A DNA stretch of 64,000 bases from Prosthecomicrobium pneumaticum (GTDB taxonomy: Bacteria > Pseudomonadota > Alphaproteobacteria > Rhizobiales > Kaistiaceae), in the NCBI RefSeq assembly GCF_014199915.1, contig NZ_JACHOO010000012.1, positions 35,421 to 99,420 of the forward strand, written 5' to 3'. Positions 8,601 through 17,819 of the stretch are shown one piece after another (the stretch's first letter is position 1; every line of letters begins with the position of its first letter). Position numbers and translations under genes: made by a program. Below the pieces are notes generated by a model that was not told where the DNA came from, searched no databases, and saw only the letters and a list, made by a program, of their open reading frames with translations.

Positions 8601-8737
8601 CGGCGGCCTCCATGGCGGGGAAGACGGGTGAGTGCGGGCCGGCCGGTCCGAATGCCGGCGGCGCCGAAGAGAAGAAGCGCGCACAGGGCCGCGCCGGCGG
8701 CGAAGGCGACGAGATGAGCGAGGGCGGCGAGGGTCAT
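8597..8737 (-). CDS. 46-residue single-span membrane micro-protein
   Basis: ATG at 8737 opens a 46-codon frame. It encodes MTLAALAHLVAFAAGAALCA followed by LLLFGAAGIR and a basic tail ending RHGGRR. That is one strongly hydrophobic helix (about residues 5-28) with a positively charged C-terminus. Its TGA overlaps the ATG of the GNAT gene (ATGA), a typical sign of translational coupling. The ribosome-binding site is poor, which lowers confidence. I know no family; a membrane partner for the downstream acetyltransferase is only a suggestion. Confidence 0.45.
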   Translation of the reverse strand: MTLAALAHLVAFAAGAALCALLLFGAAGIRTGRPALTRLPRHGGRR

Positions 8738-8907
8738 CGGGGGGATCCGGGCTCGTTGCGGATCGAGCTTAGGCCGCCCCGCCGGGCCGGGCAGTGAACG
8801 GCGTCACAGCGGCGACCGCACACGCGCCTCCGGCTCCGCCTTTCCGGCGCCGGAATCGCGTGTTAGACAGCGCCATCCTGCCTTCCGGGGAATACCAGCG
8901 GTTCGAG

Positions 8908-9321
8908 ATGAAGTTTGCGAAACGCCTGCGGCTCGTCGGGGCCGCCGCGACGGCGGTCCTCGCCGCCGCCCTCTCGCCGGCTGCCGCCGAGCGGATCGCC
9001 AATCCGGTCGCCGTCTTCGCCGGCCTCGACAAGATCACCGGCCGGATCATCACCTTCGACGTCTATATCGACGAGACGGTGCAGTTCGGCGCGCTGCAGG
9101 TGACGCCGCGGGTCTGCTATTCGCGCCCGCCTTCCGAGCCGCCGCGCACCGACGCCTTCGTCGAGGTCGACGAGATCACGCTCAACCGCAAGGTCAGGCA
9201 GATCTTCAACGGCTGGATGTTCGCCGACAGCCCCGGCCTCAACGCCGTCGACCATCCCGTCTATGACGTGTGGCTGACCAACTGCAAGAGCTCGTCGACG
9301 GTCGCACCGCCCAAGCGGTAG
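8908..9321 (+). CDS. DUF2155 domain-containing exported protein
   Basis: A 137-residue protein beginning [20 protein letters not shown], a clear signal peptide cleaved near AAAERIAN. The mature part carries the DUF2155 signature: [40 protein letters not shown] and [12 protein letters not shown]. The family is confined to alphaproteobacteria, is predicted periplasmic, and has no known function; it commonly lies beside aat and the accBC genes, as here. The ATG at 8908 is preferred to the upstream frame because the signal peptide then starts correctly. Its last 61 bases overlap the 3' end of the convergent aat gene. Confidence 0.88.
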   Translation: MKFAKRLRLVGAAATAVLAAALSPAAAERIANPVAVFAGLDKITGRIITFDVYIDETVQFGALQVTPRVCYSRPPSEPPRTDAFVEVDEITLNRKVRQIFNGWMFADSPGLNAVDHPVYDVWLTNCKSSSTVAPPKR

Positions 9322-9929
9322 AAGTCGCCCTCGACCCGCAGCGCCTGGTCGAGCCGGCGCTGATATTCCCGCCGGGACAGGTCGATCGCGCCGAATCGCT
9401 TCAGATGCTCGGTGGTGAACTGGGTGTCGAGGAGGCGGAAGCCGCCTGCCTTCAGCCGGGCGACGAGATGGACGAGCGCCACCTTCGAGGCATCGCGGGC
9501 GGTCGAGAACATGCTCTCGCCGAAGAACGCCCCGCCGAGCCGCACGCCATAGAGACCGCCGACCAGGCGGCCGTCCTGCCAGCATTCGACCGTGTGGCAG
9601 TGGCCGAGCGCGAAGAGCTCGCCATAGACCTTGCGGATGCGGGCGTTGATCCAGGTCTTCGGCCGCTCCGGGCCGCCGCCGGCGCAGCCGTCGATGACGC
9701 CCGCGAAATCGCTGTCGATGCGGATCTCGAAGGGTTCCGCGCGTACCGTGCGGGCGAGCCGGCGCGGCAGGTGGAACTGATCGAGCGGCAGCACGCCCCG
9801 GCTCTCCGGCTCGATCCAGTAGAGCCCCGGATCCTCGGCCGATTCGGCCATGGGGAAGATGCCCACCGCATAGGCCTTGAGGAGAACCTGCGGGGTGATG
9901 TCGAAATCGCGTTCGTCGCGGCGGCCCAT
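9261..9929 (-). CDS. aat: Leucyl/phenylalanyl-tRNA--protein transferase
   Basis: At 222 residues this is the usual length for Aat. The enzyme transfers Leu or Phe from tRNA to N-terminal Lys/Arg of proteins, making them N-degrons for ClpS/ClpAP. Family hallmarks visible are [77 protein letters not shown] and [17 protein letters not shown] start at 9929 ([12 protein letters not shown]); the longer frame to 10085 runs into the intergenic repeats. The 3' end overlaps the convergent DUF2155 gene by 61 bases. Confidence 0.95.
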   Translation of the reverse strand: MGRRDERDFDITPQVLLKAYAVGIFPMAESAEDPGLYWIEPESRGVLPLDQFHLPRRLARTVRAEPFEIRIDSDFAGVIDGCAGGGPERPKTWINARIRKVYGELFALGHCHTVECWQDGRLVGGLYGVRLGGAFFGESMFSTARDASKVALVHLVARLKAGGFRLLDTQFTTEHLKRFGAIDLSRREYQRRLDQALRVEGDFYRLGGATVDELLQLVSHTS

Positions 9930-9944
9930 GCCCGACGATGGCAC

Positions 9945-10368
9945 GCCCGCTTCCGCCGGGGAAGAGGGCGCGCGGCCGCGGTAGCACGCCGGCCGGGACC
10001 CTCTCCCGCGCCGCGGGAGAGGGTGCGGCGCCGGCTGTGCGCCGTTGCCAGGCGGAAGGCGGTCGGTGGAAGAACCCGGCGCCACGGACGGCGTTCCCCC
10101 TCTCCCGCGCCGCGGGAGAGGGCCGGGGTGAGGGCCTTCTCTTGGTTGCCGCAGAGCACCCTCACCCTTCCGGCCTACGCGTCTCGGACGTCTTCGGCGT
10201 CCTGCGACGCCAAGGCCGGAAGCCCTCTCCCGCCAGCGGGAGAGGGAGGGGGCGGCGCCGTCTGTGCGCCGTTGCCAGGCGGAAGGCGGTCGGTGGAAGA
10301 ACCCGGCACGCCGGCCGGGACCCTCTCCCGCGCCGCGGGAGAGGGCAGGGTGAGGGCTCTTTCTTCCC
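9945..10368. repeat. Intergenic palindromic repeat block 1 (REP-like)
   Basis: The gap between aat and accC contains no credible gene but four CCCTCTCCCGC...GCGGGAGAGGG hairpins, at about 10000, 10100, 10225 and 10320. A perfect 46-bp direct repeat, beginning CTGTGCGCCGTTGCCAGGCG, lies at 10035-10080 and 10262-10307. A second module (CACCCTCACCCTTCCGGCCT, then GCGACGCCAAGGCCGGAAGC) lies around 10157-10225. The same parts recur in the gaps at 23.8, 60.6 and 63.9 kb. Confidence 0.85.
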
Positions 10369-11712
10369 TCACGCCGGGGCGGCGAGCTTCTTTTCCAGCC
10401 AGTGGATGTCGTAGCGGCCGTCGGCGATGTCGGGGTCGTCGACGAGCTGGCGGAACAGCGGAATCGTCGTCTTGATGCCGTCGACGATGAACTCGTCGAG
10501 CGCGCGGCGCAGCCGCATCATGCATTCGACGCGGTTGCGGCCGTGCACGATCAGCTTGCCGATCAGGCTGTCGTAATAGGGCGGGATCCGATAGCCCTGA
10601 TAGACGCCGGAATCGATCCGCACGCCGAGGCCGCCCGGCGGATGGTAATAGGAAATGGTGCCCGGCGAGGGCGCGAAGGTGCGCGGGTCCTCGGCATTGA
10701 TGCGGCACTCGATGGCGTGGCCCTGGAAGCGGACGTCCTTCTGGGTGAAGGAGAGGCCGCTGCCGGCGGCGACGCGGATCTGCTCGTTGACGAGATCGAT
10801 GCCGGTGATCGCCTCGGTCACCGGATGCTCGACCTGCAGGCGGGTGTTCATCTCGATGAAGTAGAACTCGCCGTTCTCGTAGAGGAACTCGATCGTCCCC
10901 GCGCCCGAATAGCCCATCTCCGCCATCGCCTTGGCGACCACGCCGCCGATCCGGTCGCGCTCCTCGGCGTTGAGGGCGGGCGAGCCCGCCTCCTCCCAGA
11001 CCTTCTGGTGGCGGCGCTGCAGCGAGCAGTCGCGCTCGCCGAGATGGACGGCATTGCCCTTGCCGTCGCCGAGCACCTGGATCTCGATATGGCGCGGCTT
11101 CTGCAGGTATTTCTCGATATAGACGGCGTCGTCGCCGAAGGCGGCCTTCGCCTCGGAGCGAGCGGTGGCGAGCGCCACCGACAGCTCGTCGCCGTTCCGC
11201 GCCACCTTCATGCCACGGCCGCCGCCGCCGGCGGAGGCCTTGATGATCACCGGGAAGCCGATCTCCGCGGCGATCCGGTGCGCGTCCGCATCGTTCGAGA
11301 CACCGCCTTCCGAGCCCGGCACGACCGGGATGCCGAGCCGCTGCGCGGTGCGCTTCGCCTCGATCTTGTCGCCCATGGTGCGGATATGCTCGGCCTTCGG
11401 GCCGATGAAGGTCACGCCGTGCGCTTCGAGGATTTCGGCGAAGCGGGCGTTCTCCGACAGGAAGCCATAGCCCGGATGGACGGCCTCGGCGCCGGTGATC
11501 TCGCAGGCGGCGAGGAGCTGCGGGATGTTGAGATAGCTGTCGCGTGCCGGCGGCGGGCCGATGCAGACGCTCTCGTCGGCGAGCCGGACGTGCATGGCGT
11601 CGGCGTCCGCCGTCGAATGCACCGCGACGGTCTGGATGCCGAGCTCCTTGCAGGCCCGCAGCACCCGCAGCGCGATCTCGCCGCGATTGGCGATCAGGAT
11701 CTTGTTGAACAT
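10369..11712 (-). CDS. accC: Acetyl-CoA carboxylase biotin carboxylase subunit
   Basis: A 447-residue protein, almost exactly the length of E. coli AccC. It carboxylates biotin on AccB with ATP and bicarbonate, the first half-reaction of malonyl-CoA synthesis. The N-terminal domain begins [20 protein letters not shown]. The ATP-grasp part shows the glycine loop [16 protein letters not shown], then [14 protein letters not shown] and the active-site segment [15 protein letters not shown] use the ATG at 11712, which matches the family N-terminus; a GTG at 11730 overlapping the accB stop (GTGA) is an alternative adding six residues. It is the last gene of aroQ-accB-accC. Confidence 0.97.
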   Translation of the reverse strand: MFNKILIANRGEIALRVLRACKELGIQTVAVHSTADADAMHVRLADESVCIGPPPARDSYLNIPQLLAACEITGAEAVHPGYGFLSENARFAEILEAHGVTFIGPKAEHIRTMGDKIEAKRTAQRLGIPVVPGSEGGVSNDADAHRIAAEIGFPVIIKASAGGGGRGMKVARNGDELSVALATARSEAKAAFGDDAVYIEKYLQKPRHIEIQVLGDGKGNAVHLGERDCSLQRRHQKVWEEAGSPALNAEERDRIGGVVAKAMAEMGYSGAGTIEFLYENGEFYFIEMNTRLQVEHPVTEAITGIDLVNEQIRVAAGSGLSFTQKDVRFQGHAIECRINAEDPRTFAPSPGTISYYHPPGGLGVRIDSGVYQGYRIPPYYDSLIGKLIVHGRNRVECMMRLRRALDEFIVDGIKTTIPLFRQLVDDPDIADGRYDIHWLEKKLAAPA

Positions 11713-11726
11713 CGGCGCCGGACCGC

Positions 11727-12215
11727 TCACTCGACGATGGCGAGCGTCTCGCCATATTCGACCGGCTGGCCGTCCTCGATCAGCAGCGCCTTCACCGTGC
11801 CGGCGCGCGGCGAGGGAATCTGGTTCATCGTCTTCATCGCCTCGACGATGAGGAGGGTCTGCCCCTCGCGCACCACCTGGCCGATCTCGACGAAGGGCCG
11901 TGCGCCGGGCTCGGGGGCGCGATAGGCGGTGCCGACCATCGGCGAGGGGACGGCGCCCGGATGGCCGGCGCCATAGGCGGGAGCGGCGGGAGGGGCCGGG
12001 GCGGCGGCGGCCGCTGCCACCGGTGCGGCGGCGGCGACCGGCGCCGCGACATGGACGGCGGCCGGGGCGATGGTGACGTTGCGCGCTACGCGGATGCGCA
12101 GATCCTGGTGTTCGACCTCGATTTCGGTGAGATCGGTCTCGGCGAGAAGCAGCGCGAGCTCCCGGATCAGCTCCTGGTCGATCGAGGATTTCTCACCGTT
12201 CTTCTTGGTCGTCAT
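11727..12215 (-). CDS. accB: Biotin carboxyl carrier protein of acetyl-CoA carboxylase
   Basis: A 162-residue protein. The N-terminal dimer region ([20 protein letters not shown]) is followed by a long Ala/Pro linker (residues about 50-90) and the biotinyl domain. The biotinylated lysine is K128 in [10 protein letters not shown]. The protein carries carboxybiotin from AccC to the carboxyltransferase AccAD. Its stop overlaps a possible GTG start of accC, and it follows aroQ by 36 bases. Confidence 0.97.
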   Translation of the reverse strand: MTTKKNGEKSSIDQELIRELALLLAETDLTEIEVEHQDLRIRVARNVTIAPAAVHVAAPVAAAAPVAAAAAAPAPPAAPAYGAGHPGAVPSPMVGTAYRAPEPGARPFVEIGQVVREGQTLLIVEAMKTMNQIPSPRAGTVKALLIEDGQPVEYGETLAIVE

Positions 12216-12251
12216 TCGGTCCGTTCTTTCCTGTCGTCCGCTCCGGCGCCG

Positions 12252-12692
12252 TCAGGACGCGACGAGCGGGCGGATCGCCTCGAGCGCGAGGACATAGCCG
12301 CGCGGCCCGAAGCCGCAGATGACGCCCGTCGCCGCCGGCGACACGTAGGAATGGTGCCGGAAGGCTTCGCGGGCAAATACGTTCGAAAGATGGAGTTCGA
12401 TCGTCGGCAGCGCCACGGCGCGCAGCGCGTCGTGCAGCGCGATCGAGGTGTGGGTGTAGGCGCCGGGATTGATCACGATGCCCTTCGCCGCCTCGAAGGC
12501 CTCGTGGATCCAGTCGACCAGCTGGCCCTCGTGATTCGACTGCCGGAAGTCGACCGAAAGGCCGAGCCGCTCGCCCGCCTCGCGCGCCTGCGCACCGATC
12601 TCGGCGAGCGTGCTGGTGCCATAGATGCCCGGCTCGCGGCGGCCGAGCATGTTGAGATTGGGACCGTTGAGGACGAAGACCGGGATCGACAT
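12252..12692 (-). CDS. aroQ: Type II 3-dehydroquinate dehydratase
   Basis: A 146-residue small dodecameric-type dehydroquinase, which catalyses the third step of the shikimate pathway. The sequence holds [17 protein letters not shown] with catalytic Tyr24 on the lid loop, [17 protein letters not shown], and [18 protein letters not shown] with catalytic His101. It is the first gene of an aroQ-accB-accC operon, an order common in alphaproteobacteria. A TATAAC box lies about 55 bases upstream. Confidence 0.97.
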   Translation of the reverse strand: MSIPVFVLNGPNLNMLGRREPGIYGTSTLAEIGAQAREAGERLGLSVDFRQSNHEGQLVDWIHEAFEAAKGIVINPGAYTHTSIALHDALRAVALPTIELHLSNVFAREAFRHHSYVSPAATGVICGFGPRGYVLALEAIRPLVAS

Positions 12693-12747
12693 GCGTAAGG
12701 CCGGCTCTGGCTCCGGAGAGCGCTGCGACGATCGAAAAAGTCGGCCG

Positions 12748-12776
12748 GTTATAAGTGCTCGCCCCGGAAAGGGGAA
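12748..12776 (-). promoter_or_regulatory. Candidate promoter of aroQ-accB-accC
   Basis: On the minus strand TATAAC (12753-12748) is preceded by a 17-base spacer and a weak -35 TTCCCC (12776-12771). The expected start of transcription is about 50 bases before the aroQ ATG. The -35 lies inside the candidate dsbA terminator stem. Confidence 0.4.
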
Positions 12777-12802
12777 GCCCCGCGGCGCGGGCGCGGCTTC
12801 CC
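12772..12802 (-). terminator. Weak hairpin after the DsbA-like gene
   Basis: GGGAAGCC and GGCTTCCC pair over 8 bp around a GC-rich 15-base loop just after the dsbA-like stop, followed on the minus strand by CTTTCC. This is a marginal intrinsic terminator. Confidence 0.3.
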
Positions 12803-12818
12803 TTCGGGAATCTCCGCC

Positions 12819-13577
12819 TCAGCAGGTGGTGGAGCCGCAGGCCCGCACGGAGTCGATCCGCTTCTTCAACTGGTCGTAGCCGACGGCGCCGACCACCACC
12901 TCGTCGCCCACCACATAGGAGGGCGTGCCGTTGATGCCGAGCCGCTCGGCGAGGCCGTAGACCTCGGTGAGCGTGTCGTTGACGAGGGCGGTCTGCATCG
13001 CCTTGCGGACGTCCGCCTCGTCGAGGCCGACGCTCTTCGCGGCCGCCAGCGCCCGGGCACCGTCGGCCTGACCACGGCCGGTGATCAGCGCATCGTGGAA
13101 CGCGCCGTATTTCTCCGGCGCGATCTCGTTGACGGCCACGGCGACCTGCGCCGCCTCGCCCGAGCCCGGTCCGAGCACCGGGAATTCCTTGAGCACGACG
13201 CGCAGCTTCGGATCCTCGTCCATCAGCCGGCGCAGGTCGGAATAGGCGTGGCGGCAATAGCCGCAATTGTAGTCGAAGAACTCGACCAGCGTGACGTCGC
13301 CCTTCGGGTTGCCGAGCACGACCTGGCGCGGCGAGTCGAAGATCGCCTTGGCGTTCTGGTCGATGCCGGACTTGCGCTCGGCCTGCTCGGCCGCGACGCG
13401 GCGCTTGTCGAGCTCGGCCATCGCCTGCTGGATGATCTCCGGGTTCTGCAGGATGTAGTCGCGGACGATCGCCTCGACCTCCTGCTTGTCGGTCCCGCTC
13501 AGCGCAAGGGAGGGCGCGGCGGCGAGCGCGAGCGGAACGAAGGCGGCGAGGGCCGCCACAAAGCGCAGTCTCGACAT
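12819..13577 (-). CDS. DsbA-family periplasmic thiol-disulfide oxidoreductase
   Basis: A 252-residue protein. Residues 1-26 are a signal peptide (MSRLRFVAALAAFVPLALAA), then comes a helical N-terminal extension (about 30-80) and a thioredoxin/DsbA fold. The redox motif is C105-G-Y-C108 in FFDYNCGYCRHAYSDLRRL; the cis-proline segment is GINGTPSYVVGDEVVVG. The N-terminal extension resembles ScsC/BdbD-like and Com1-like proteins, which may act as isomerases or oxidases. A separate pair of cysteines (CGSTTC) sits at the extreme C-terminus. It is encoded between aroQ and the M48 protease on the same strand. Confidence 0.9.
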   Translation of the reverse strand: MSRLRFVAALAAFVPLALAAAPSLALSGTDKQEVEAIVRDYILQNPEIIQQAMAELDKRRVAAEQAERKSGIDQNAKAIFDSPRQVVLGNPKGDVTLVEFFDYNCGYCRHAYSDLRRLMDEDPKLRVVLKEFPVLGPGSGEAAQVAVAVNEIAPEKYGAFHDALITGRGQADGARALAAAKSVGLDEADVRKAMQTALVNDTLTEVYGLAERLGINGTPSYVVGDEVVVGAVGYDQLKKRIDSVRACGSTTC

Positions 13578-13624
13578 GGCGGGTTCGGGCTCCTTCGTTC
13601 GTCCGGCGGCGTTGAGTCGGGCGC

Positions 13625-15016
13625 CTACCGGGTCTTCGGCGGCGGCTGATAGGTCAGGATGTCGTCGGCACGCAACCAGCCGGGCGAACCGCGCTTCAGG
13701 CCGTTCTGGGCGCGCTGGGCGTGCATCTTGGCGTCCTTGATCTCGCCCTCGACGAAATCGCCCTGCGCGGTGGCGAGCTCGGCGAGCGCCGTGTCGCCGC
13801 GCATCGCATAGGCCCGCGCCAGCTGGCGATAGCCGATCGAGAAATTCGGATCCGCCTGCAGGCCGACGGTGAGGTTCTTCACCGCCTCGTCGACATTCTT
13901 CGGGTCGCCGGTCTCGACGAGGGCGTGGCCGAGCAGGACCTTGAGCAGGCCGGAGGAGGAGGCGAGCGAGACGGCCTTGCGCAGCGGCGGCACGGCCTCG
14001 CGCGGCCGGCCGGTCTCGAGCAGGATCTGGCCCTTCAGCTCGTGGAAATAGGGGAAGTTCGGCGAGGCCTTGATCAGCCCGTCGACCTGGCGCAGCGCAT
14101 CCGCCGCATTGCCGAGCCGATAGGCGACGACGGCGCGGGCGTAGCGGGCGGGCAGGCTGCGGTCGGTCATCGGATAGCGCCGCATGGCGAGCTGCGGCTG
14201 CTCGGTGAAGCCGACGAGCTTTGCCCGCACGAGATCGTGGCGGGCGATCAGCTGCGCCGAATCCCTGGCGCCCCAGCTCGGGCTCGCCTTAGCGGCCGCC
14301 TCGATCTGGTCGATGCGCTCGGTCGGCATCGGATGGCTCTGCGCATAGGGGTCGACCCGCCGCGACAGGAACATCGTGTCCTCGGCGAAGCGGCGGAAGG
14401 TGGTGAGCATGCCGGCGGCGGACTGGCCCGTGGCGGCGAGATACTGGAGCGCCGACTGGTCGGCGGCATATTCCTCGGAGCGGGCATAGGCGAGGAGATT
14501 GCGCCGGGCGATCTCGCCGACGCCGGCGCCGAGCCCCATGCCGGCACGCGCCGTGTCGGCCGAGCCGCCGATCGCCCCGCCGACCGACACCGCCATGCCG
14601 GCGAGCCCGCCGATGAGGGCGAGCGTCTTCGCCCGCTCGAGCTGTTCGCGCAGCCGGGCGAGATGGCCGCCGGCGAGATGGCCGGTTTCGTGCGCGAGCA
14701 CGCCGATCAGCTCGTTCGGCACCTTCGAATCGATGATCGCGCCGGTATTGACGAACATCTGGCGGCCGTTCGCCACGAAGGCGTTGAAGGACGGGTCGGG
14801 GATCAGGAGCACCTCGACCGAGCCGGAGCGGATGCCGGCGGCCTTGAAGATCGGCCGCAGGTAATCCTGCAGCAGCGCCTCGGTCTCGGCGTCGCGCACG
14901 ATCGAGCGGCCGGCCTGCTGGGCGAGCGCGGCCGTCCCGGCCGAGGCGGCGAGCGCCCCGGCGACGAGCGCCGTCAGCGCGGCGCGGCCGATCCTTCGAC
15001 AGGCGGAACGGAGCAA
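13625..15016 (-). CDS. M48-family metalloprotease with C-terminal TPRs (BepA-like)
   Basis: A 463-residue exported protein. The zinc site is H109-E-T-G-H113 in GVLAHETGHLAGGHLARL, and the third ligand is likely the Glu in YARSEEYAADQSAL. Residues about 270-460 form TPR repeats (FPYFHELKGQILLETGRPRE, then SIGYRQLARAYAMRGDTALA). Relatives such as BepA/YfgC act in outer-membrane protein quality control. I choose the TTG at 15016: it follows GAGGGGG by 6 bases and places a normal signal peptide (RIGRAALTALVAGALAASAG) at the N-terminus. The ATG at 15151 would add 45 non-signal residues and clash with the divergent aminotransferase start. Confidence 0.88.
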   Translation of the reverse strand: MLRSACRRIGRAALTALVAGALAASAGTAALAQQAGRSIVRDAETEALLQDYLRPIFKAAGIRSGSVEVLLIPDPSFNAFVANGRQMFVNTGAIIDSKVPNELIGVLAHETGHLAGGHLARLREQLERAKTLALIGGLAGMAVSVGGAIGGSADTARAGMGLGAGVGEIARRNLLAYARSEEYAADQSALQYLAATGQSAAGMLTTFRRFAEDTMFLSRRVDPYAQSHPMPTERIDQIEAAAKASPSWGARDSAQLIARHDLVRAKLVGFTEQPQLAMRRYPMTDRSLPARYARAVVAYRLGNAADALRQVDGLIKASPNFPYFHELKGQILLETGRPREAVPPLRKAVSLASSSGLLKVLLGHALVETGDPKNVDEAVKNLTVGLQADPNFSIGYRQLARAYAMRGDTALAELATAQGDFVEGEIKDAKMHAQRAQNGLKRGSPGWLRADDILTYQPPPKTR

Positions 15017-15149
15017 ACCTCTCCCCCTCGCACTTCCCGCCGGCTCCCCTCGCGGGTAGAAGCGGCGGCACGTTCCCGCGCTTCCTTGCCGGGGAATTGG
15101 GGCGGCCGCAAGACCGGCCGCGGTCACAACTCGCTGAAGGGACAAGGTC

Positions 15150-16307
15150 ATGGTGAAGCCCGGAGCCTCGCGGCGGAGCGCGATCGACCCCTTCATCGTG
15201 ATGGACGTGATGACCGCCGCGGCGGATCGCGAGGCGGCCGGCGCCCGCGTCGTGCACATGGAAGTGGGCGAGCCGGGTGCGGCGCCGCCGTTCGCGGTGC
15301 GCGAGGCGGCACGGGCGGCGCTCGGGGGCGGCCGGATCGGCTATACCGAGGCGCTCGGCGCGCGGCCGCTGCGGCAGCGGATCGCCCGCTATTATGCGGA
15401 AACGCACGGCGTCGAGGTGCCGATCGGCCGGATCGCGGTGACGACCGGCTCGTCGGGCGCCTTCAACCTCTCCTTCCTCGCCGCCTTCGATGCGGGCGAC
15501 CGCGTCGCGCTCACCGCGCCCGGCTATCCCGCCTATCGCAACATCCTGAAGGCGCTCGGCCTCGTGCCGGTCGAGATCGAGACCCATGCGGCGGACCGGC
15601 ACGCGCTGACGCCCGAGATGCTCGCCGCGGCGCATCGCGCGGCGCCGCTCGCCGGCGTGATCATCGCGAGCCCGGCCAATCCGACCGGGACGATGATGAC
15701 GCCGGAGGCGCTCGCCGCGCTCGTCGCCGCGGCCGACGATCTCGGCATCCGCTTCGTCTCGGACGAGATCTATCACGGCCTCGTCTATGACGGCGTGGCG
15801 GAGACGGCCCTGAAGCTGTCGCCGCAGGCGATCGTCATCAACTCGTTCTCGAAATATTACTGCATGACCGGCTGGCGCGTCGGCTGGATGGTGCTGCCCG
15901 ACGATCTGGTGCGGCCGGTCGAGCGGCTCGCCCAGAACTTCTACATCTCCGCGCCCGACCTCTCGCAGCGTGCGGCGATCGCCGCCTTCGACGCCACCGA
16001 GGAACTGGAGGCGATCAAGGCGAGCTACGCCGCCAACCGGCTGGTGCTGATCGACCGGCTGCCCTCGATCGGCTTCGAGGACATCTTCCCGGTCGACGGC
16101 GCCTTCTATGTCTACGCCTCGGTGCGGCGCTTCTCGAACGATTCGGCCGAATTCGCCCGCCGCATGCTCGCGGAAGCCGGCGTCGCCGCGACGCCGGGGC
16201 TCGATTTCGACCAGAAGCGCGGCCATGCCTTCATCCGCTTCTCCTTCGCCGGCACCACCGCCGACATGGTCGAGGCGATGGACCGGATCGAGACCTGGCT
16301 GCGCTGA
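15150..16307 (+). CDS. Pyridoxal-phosphate-dependent class I/II aminotransferase
   Basis: A 385-residue fold-type I aminotransferase. Visible motifs are VVHMEVGEPGAAPPFAVREA, IGYTEALGARPLRQRIARYY, the cofactor-ring segment FVSDEIYHGLVYDG, and the Schiff-base lysine K235 in NSFSKYYCMTGWRVGWM. This subgroup is usually annotated as aspartate or general aminotransferase; the substrate cannot be read from sequence alone. It diverges from the M48 protease gene and converges on the ROK regulator, and appears to be transcribed alone. Confidence 0.9.
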   Translation: MVKPGASRRSAIDPFIVMDVMTAAADREAAGARVVHMEVGEPGAAPPFAVREAARAALGGGRIGYTEALGARPLRQRIARYYAETHGVEVPIGRIAVTTGSSGAFNLSFLAAFDAGDRVALTAPGYPAYRNILKALGLVPVEIETHAADRHALTPEMLAAAHRAAPLAGVIIASPANPTGTMMTPEALAALVAAADDLGIRFVSDEIYHGLVYDGVAETALKLSPQAIVINSFSKYYCMTGWRVGWMVLPDDLVRPVERLAQNFYISAPDLSQRAAIAAFDATEELEAIKASYAANRLVLIDRLPSIGFEDIFPVDGAFYVYASVRRFSNDSAEFARRMLAEAGVAATPGLDFDQKRGHAFIRFSFAGTTADMVEAMDRIETWLR

Positions 16308-16317
16308 AGGGCGCGGC

Positions 16318-17613
16318 TCAGCGGCCGACCAGCGTCGGCGCGGCGGGCCGCAGCGGCCAGCCGCTCCGGCGCGACGGTTTCGGCACCGGCCGGTGGTCCG
16401 AGGCGGCGAACACCTCGCGGTCGAGCCGCTGCAGCGCGCTCGCCAGAATCCCGACATCGACGAGATCGAAATCGGCCGGCATCATCTCGATCCGCGTCAG
16501 CCGGCGCAGATCCGGCACGAGGCCCTCCTCGAGGCCGACATTGAAGCCGTCTTCCATCAGCCCGAAGGCGCCGAGGCCGCTGCCGGTCAACACCACCCGC
16601 TCCGGATTGATGATCGCGATCAGCCGCGCGAGACCGTAGCCGAGCGCGAGGCCCGCCTGGCGGTAGGCGAGGCGGGCGCGCTCGTCGCCGGCCTTGGCCC
16701 GCTCCTCGAAGCGGCGCATCGCCTCCGGCTCCGGATTGATCTCGGTCGGCGGCAGGTCGGGCGGCAGGTTCTCGAGCGTGCGGTAGATCGCATAGTCGGC
16801 GACATAGGCCTCGAGACAGCCGTGCCGGCCGCAGCGGCAGAGCGCGCCGCCGGGGATGTGGTTGACATGGCCGAACTCGGCGCCGGCGCCGAACGCGCCG
16901 CCGAACGGCTTGCCCTCGATGAACATGCCCATGCCGACGCCGTGCGCGATGAAGATCACCGCGAAGGTGCCGCCGAATCGCTTCGGGTCCTGCCAGTTGA
17001 GCGCCTGCGCGACCCGGTCGACATCGTTCGATATGGTCGAGGGGATGCCGAGCGCCTCGCTCACCGGGCCGGAGACCGGCACGTCGCCCTGCGCGAAGGC
17101 GGGGCTCCACAGGATCCGGCCGGTGCTCGCATCGATCACGCCCTGGGCGGCGATCGAGACCTCGGCGATCCGCTCGCGCTCGACGCCCTGGACGGCGAGA
17201 TAGCTGCGCAGCGCCTCGCCGAGCGTCGGGCCGAACGCCTCGCGGTCGGCGTGATAGGTGTCGATCGTCAGCTGGGTGCGGTCGCGGGCGCGGCCGGCGA
17301 AATCGGCGAGCACGAGCGTGACGTGGTTGTGCACGATGTTGACGCCGAGCACATAGGCGGCCTCGGGATTGAGCGCGAGCGCGACGCGAGGCCGGCCGCG
17401 GCCGGCGCTCCGCGGACTGCGCTCCTCGCCTTCGGCGGTGACGACGACGTGCTCGGCGATCAGGTCGCCGGTGATCGCCGAGATCGTCGCCGGGCTGAGC
17501 CCGGTCTCCTCGCCGAGTTCGACGCGCGCGAGCGGTCCCGAGCGGCGCAGTGCGGCGAGCACCAACCCCCGATTCTGCCGGCGTACGAGCTCGGTGTCGG
17601 CTTTGTTCTGCAC
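16318..17613 (-). CDS. ROK-family transcriptional regulator (NagC/XylR type)
   Basis: A 431-residue protein with an N-terminal MarR-like winged helix (LVRRQNRGLVLAALRRSGPL, then TGLSPATISAITGDL) and a ROK sugar-kinase-like domain from about residue 85. The ROK zinc motif reads GGALCRCGRHGCLEAYVADY near residue 258. Proteins of this type repress sugar genes and are released by a sugar or sugar phosphate. It diverges from pgi across a 206-base gap, so control of pgi is a reasonable guess. There is no permease or sugar-catabolic operon beside it. Confidence 0.9.
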   Translation of the reverse strand: MQNKADTELVRRQNRGLVLAALRRSGPLARVELGEETGLSPATISAITGDLIAEHVVVTAEGEERSPRSAGRGRPRVALALNPEAAYVLGVNIVHNHVTLVLADFAGRARDRTQLTIDTYHADREAFGPTLGEALRSYLAVQGVERERIAEVSIAAQGVIDASTGRILWSPAFAQGDVPVSGPVSEALGIPSTISNDVDRVAQALNWQDPKRFGGTFAVIFIAHGVGMGMFIEGKPFGGAFGAGAEFGHVNHIPGGALCRCGRHGCLEAYVADYAIYRTLENLPPDLPPTEINPEPEAMRRFEERAKAGDERARLAYRQAGLALGYGLARLIAIINPERVVLTGSGLGAFGLMEDGFNVGLEEGLVPDLRRLTRIEMMPADFDLVDVGILASALQRLDREVFAASDHRPVPKPSRRSGWPLRPAAPTLVGR

Positions 17614-17819
17614 GCGGTTCTCTCCCTTGCAGCACGCTTAGCAAGGGGCGGCCCGCTTCCCAAGACATTTCATCGGACTAAACGGTAAGCGGTTGCATCC
17701 GTAAGGCGTTTTCGCCCGTTGGCCGGGCCTTGCGGGCGGCCCCGCCCTTGTCTCGCCGGCCGCGGCGGCGTATCGCTGACGGGATCCGGCCGATCTCGAT
17801 GAGAAGCGAGGAAAGCGTC

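Noticed and set aside
13721..15790. A 689-residue plus-strand frame opposite the M48 protease
   Set aside because: Antisense shadow; the protease on the minus strand has HExxH, a signal peptide and TPRs.
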